Assembly: GCA_018267215.1 (NCBI GenBank) | Contig: JAFDYX010000024.1 | Location: 229,240 to 293,239 of the forward strand | Direction: 5' to 3' | Origin: Bacteroidota bacterium | GTDB taxonomy: Bacteria > Bacteroidota > Bacteroidia > Cytophagales > Cyclobacteriaceae | DNA: 64,000 nt | In this document: piece by piece, positions 61,471 to 64,000 of the stretch | Layout: each line of letters starts with the position of its first letter | Numbering within the stretch: the stretch's first letter is position 1 | Notes under the pieces: model-generated | Databases searched by the model: none | What the model was told of the DNA's origin: nothing | The model's input: the letters and a program-made list of their open reading frames with translations, nothing else | Position numbers and translations under genes: made by a program

Positions 61471-62454
61471 ATGATCATTACACGCACACCCTTTCGTATC
61501 AGTTTTGTTGGCGGAGGCTCAGACCTTCGCAGTTTTTATGAGCAACACCCCGGTGCGGTGCTCAGCACGTCCATCAATAAATACATGTACATCTCTTCGC
61601 ATAAATTTTTTGAAGAAGATAAAATCAGGGTGAAGTATTCTAAAACAGAAACCGTAACGGGCACACACGAGTTGCAGCATCCTATCCTTCGCGCTGTGCT
61701 GGACGAATTTAAAGTAAAAGGAGGCCTTGAGTTTAGCTCTATTGCCGATGTGCCGGCCGGTACGGGCTTGGGTTCTTCATCATCATTCACGGTTGGATTG
61801 CTGCACAACCTTCACGTTCTCTTTCATCATCATTTTTCTAAAGAGCAACTGGCGCACGAAGCTTGCCGCGTAGAGATAGAATTGTTACAAGAACCCATTG
61901 GCAAGCAAGACCAGTATGCTGCCGCTATGGGCGGCTTGAATGTAATCGAATTTCATTCGGACGGAAAAGTTACGGTTGACCCTCTTCAAATGAATGAAAA
62001 CGCTTACCGCCAACTGCAAAAAAATTTGCTGATGTTTTATACGGGCGATCAGCGCAGTGCATCTGCTATTTTGCAGGAACAAAATAAAAACAACACACAC
62101 GAAGAAAAATTTAAGTCGCTGAAGCAGATGGTAGGCTTAGTGCACGACATGAAAAACGCCCTCGCCCACGAACGGCTGGACGACTTTGGAAAAATCCTTC
62201 ATGAAAATTGGATTTTAAAAAAAACGCTGGCCTCGGGCATCACCAACCCGGGCATCGAAAATGCTTATGACGTGGCCATGAAAAATGGCGCGATGGGCGG
62301 CAAGCTGCTGGGCGCAGGCGGTGGAGGTTTTTTGTTGTTCTACTGCCCGCAACAGCAACAAGAAAAACTGATTGCCGCATTGAAACCGTTTCGTAAGTTT
62401 GATTTTACGTTTGATGAGGAAGGAACCAAATTAATACACATTTCAGATGAGTGA
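61471..62454 (+). CDS. hddA: D-glycero-alpha-D-manno-heptose-7-phosphate 1-kinase (GHMP family)
   Basis: The 327-residue GHMP kinase begins MIITRTPFRISFVGGGSDLR, has the ATP loop PAGTGLGSSSSFTVGLL and the third motif GGKLLGAGGGGFLLFY. This N-terminus and the gene set around it fit HddA, which phosphorylates heptose 7-phosphate at C1. It lies between the three-domain enzyme (56 bp upstream) and gmhA, overlapping the latter by 8 bp. Confidence 0.9.
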   Translation: MIITRTPFRISFVGGGSDLRSFYEQHPGAVLSTSINKYMYISSHKFFEEDKIRVKYSKTETVTGTHELQHPILRAVLDEFKVKGGLEFSSIADVPAGTGLGSSSSFTVGLLHNLHVLFHHHFSKEQLAHEACRVEIELLQEPIGKQDQYAAAMGGLNVIEFHSDGKVTVDPLQMNENAYRQLQKNLLMFYTGDQRSASAILQEQNKNNTHEEKFKSLKQMVGLVHDMKNALAHERLDDFGKILHENWILKKTLASGITNPGIENAYDVAMKNGAMGGKLLGAGGGGFLLFYCPQQQQEKLIAALKPFRKFDFTFDEEGTKLIHISDE

Positions 62455-63061
62455 AACACGCCACACCATAGAACAATATCTTTCATTGGTGAAAGATACC
62501 GTTGACAGCCTCGACCGCACCCAAATTGAAAAAGTAATTGAGGCGTTTATGAAGGCCTACCACGCGGGCAGCACCATTTATATTTTTGGCAACGGAGGCA
62601 GCGCGGCTTCGGCCACCCATGCCACCGGTGATTTGGTGAAGGGCGCATCGTTTGGATTGGAGAAACGCTTTCGCGTGATGAGTTTGGTGGACAACCTTCC
62701 GGCACTGATGGCCATTGCCAACGACATTTCGTACGATGATATTTTTGTGGAACAACTGAAAAATTTTATCAAGCCGGGCGATGTGGTGGTGGGTATCTCA
62801 GGCTCGGGCAACTCGGCCAATGTGGTGAAGGCCATGCAGTATGCCAAAGACCAGGGCGTGCAGACCATTGCCTTTTGCGGCTACACAGGCGGAAAAATAA
62901 AAGCGTTGGCAGATATTTCAATTCACTCCGTGGCCATGGATATGGAAGTAGCCGAAGACATCCACATGATCGTATTCAACGTCATCAAAAAAGAAGTGAT
63001 GCGCAGGCTGCGTGGCCATCATACTTCCATGGGCGCTACGTATGATGACCGCATTAAGTAG
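62447..63061 (+). CDS. gmhA: Sedoheptulose-7-phosphate isomerase (SIS family)
   Basis: The 204-residue SIS-domain protein has FGNGGSAASATHATGDLVKG, VGISGSGNSANVVKAM and a C-terminal VMRRLRGHH stretch. GmhA makes D-glycero-D-manno-heptose 7-phosphate from sedoheptulose 7-phosphate, the first step of the pathway. Its start overlaps hddA by 8 bp, indicating coupled translation. It is the last gene of the operon. Confidence 0.92.
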   Translation: MSETRHTIEQYLSLVKDTVDSLDRTQIEKVIEAFMKAYHAGSTIYIFGNGGSAASATHATGDLVKGASFGLEKRFRVMSLVDNLPALMAIANDISYDDIFVEQLKNFIKPGDVVVGISGSGNSANVVKAMQYAKDQGVQTIAFCGYTGGKIKALADISIHSVAMDMEVAEDIHMIVFNVIKKEVMRRLRGHHTSMGATYDDRIK

Positions 63062-63219
63062 TTTTGGTGATTTGTAATTCTACTGGATCTGTAAATTAAA
63101 CTACACAGTTCAATTTTGCATTAAAGTTCAATCGAAGAATTACTGTTGAATTTAGCACTGACCCTGCCATTTTGCCAAACTGCCTGTTAGCGGGTCGGCC
63201 TTCTGTTTATTCGTATGTT

Positions 63220-64000
63220 TTAATCTTCTCCAAAATAATCGTTGTCAATTTTTTTAAGTTCATAAATCTGTTGGGTAGTACAACCAAGATTGTAGTCAAT
63301 CATTAGTTGAGCTAATTGTTCACCGCTAATGAGTACAATTTTTGTTTCATTTTTTGGTGTATAGTCCAATGCTTCTTTAGTAAAGTTTGATGTTGTTATA
63401 AAAATCCCTTTTTTGGCTCCTTGCCCAGCAAGTGCACCAACGAATTTTTGAAGTTCCGGTCGTCCAACAACGTTTCCTAGTTTCCAACGCTTGGCTTGAA
63501 TGTAAATAATGTCAAGCCCAAGTTTGTCTTCTTTTATTGTTCCATCAATTCCTTCGTCACCACTTTTACCCATTGCTTTTCCTGCGTCTTTGATTGAACC
63601 ACCATACCCCATTTTTACTAAAAGTTCAACTACAAGTCGCTCGAAAAAAGCAGGAGAGAGGTCAACAACTTTGTTAAGCAGTTCAGATGCCAAAGATTTT
63701 CTTATTCGCTGATATACTTTATCTAAACTCTCTTCAGGTGTCTGCTCGTTATTATCAATAATGGCAGTTTCATCATCTTCAGTTTCACTATTGTTTCTTG
63801 AAGCGTTCTGAAATTCTAAAAACGCAGGAAACTGTCTTAAATATTTTGCATCAATTCGGTCAGGATTTTTATCTAAAGTCTGTCTACCAAGATCTGTAAT
63901 TACAAAAGTTGCACGTTTTGGAGAGTCAAGAAGCCCTGCTTTTTTAAGGTAAGTTTTTGCCCAGCCAACTCGATTGTCAAAAATTGCTTGGTTGCCACTT
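63220..64000 (-). CDS. mrr: Mrr-type restriction endonuclease, 5' end beyond the window
   Basis: The minus-strand frame is open from the window edge to TAA/TAG at 63220, giving about 260 visible residues. The upstream part (NRVGWAKTYLKKAGLLDSPK, RATFVITDLGRQTLDKNP) is a winged-helix Mrr_N domain. The C-terminal part is the Mrr catalytic fold: FFERLVVELLVKMGYGG, Asp in GDEGIDGTI and QAK in IIYIQAKRW, forming the PD-QxK active site, then GIFITTSNFTKEA. Mrr enzymes cut modified DNA and act in defence. A TTG at 63693 would give only the catalytic half, but the frame continues. Its partners, if any, lie outside. Confidence 0.88.
   Translation of the reverse strand, partial: SGNQAIFDNRVGWAKTYLKKAGLLDSPKRATFVITDLGRQTLDKNPDRIDAKYLRQFPAFLEFQNASRNNSETEDDETAIIDNNEQTPEESLDKVYQRIRKSLASELLNKVVDLSPAFFERLVVELLVKMGYGGSIKDAGKAMGKSGDEGIDGTIKEDKLGLDIIYIQAKRWKLGNVVGRPELQKFVGALAGQGAKKGIFITTSNFTKEALDYTPKNETKIVLISGEQLAQLMIDYNLGCTTQQIYELKKIDNDYFGED

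Overview
The window is chromosomal DNA from a member of the Bacteroidota, most likely of the order Cytophagales. The evidence is: promoter elements of the TAnnTTTG type, a long MraY with an extra loop, a TonB receptor with an N-terminal carboxypeptidase-like domain, a Reg_prop/Y_Y_Y sensor kinase, four-helix-bundle (23S-intervening-sequence type) genes scattered through operons, and frequent GTG/TTG starts. No rRNA, tRNA, complete insertion sequence, prophage or CRISPR array was found.

Layout. 1-19 kb is mostly single genes: the tail of an unknown protein, a stand-alone receiver protein, an ALDH7-type dehydrogenase, an M42-like peptidase, a small membrane protein, L-serine dehydratase alpha, a small His-rich protein with a TonB receptor, an M28 peptidase, an AhpD-like protein, a 1015-residue hybrid sensor kinase and a secreted beta-propeller amidohydrolase. 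Between 16.6 and 18.7 kb lies a small accessory island: a hicB antitoxin remnant, a DUF4145 gene and a small membrane protein, bracketed by two diverged ~93-bp direct repeats. A Yip1-family gene follows.

19.7-36.2 kb is the dcw cluster, all on the + strand: mraZ, rsmH, ftsL, ftsI, murE, mraY, murD, ftsW, murG, murC, ftsQ, ftsA, ftsZ. It is preceded by a promoter overlapped by three MraZ boxes and closed by a strong terminator. Many junctions overlap or nearly touch. Two four-helix-bundle genes are inserted in it (mraZ/rsmH and murD/ftsW), each between complementary arms, and a third junction (murE/mraY) holds a near-perfect inverted repeat with no gene inside.

36.5-50.2 kb holds a cyclase-family gene, two tandem rhomboid proteases, mutL, a DUF5009-type membrane acyltransferase, a methionine operon (metY-metX-hom), a TPR histidine kinase, fabG and lpdA. 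The methionine operon has a complex leader: consensus promoter, SAM-I riboswitch, then a 36-codon reading frame ending in CCCKRCCC whose last three Cys codons form one arm of a perfect 9-bp stem.

50.2-64 kb contains two tiny overlapping paralogous membrane-protein genes, a giant TPR protein built on an exact 238-residue super-repeat (7 x 34), a secreted nuclease-fold protein that has lost its catalytic residues, a deoC-gapN-acyP operon converging on triose phosphate, an OmpA-family protein, and a GDP-heptose operon whose first gene fuses nucleotidyltransferase, heptose-bisphosphate phosphatase and a P-loop kinase-like domain. An Mrr-type restriction endonuclease runs off the right edge.

The most novel-looking items are the Cys-codon leader stacked on the SAM-I riboswitch, the arm-bracketed inserts and empty site inside the dcw operon, and the three-domain heptose enzyme. 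All function calls rest on reading motifs and context; no database search was run.
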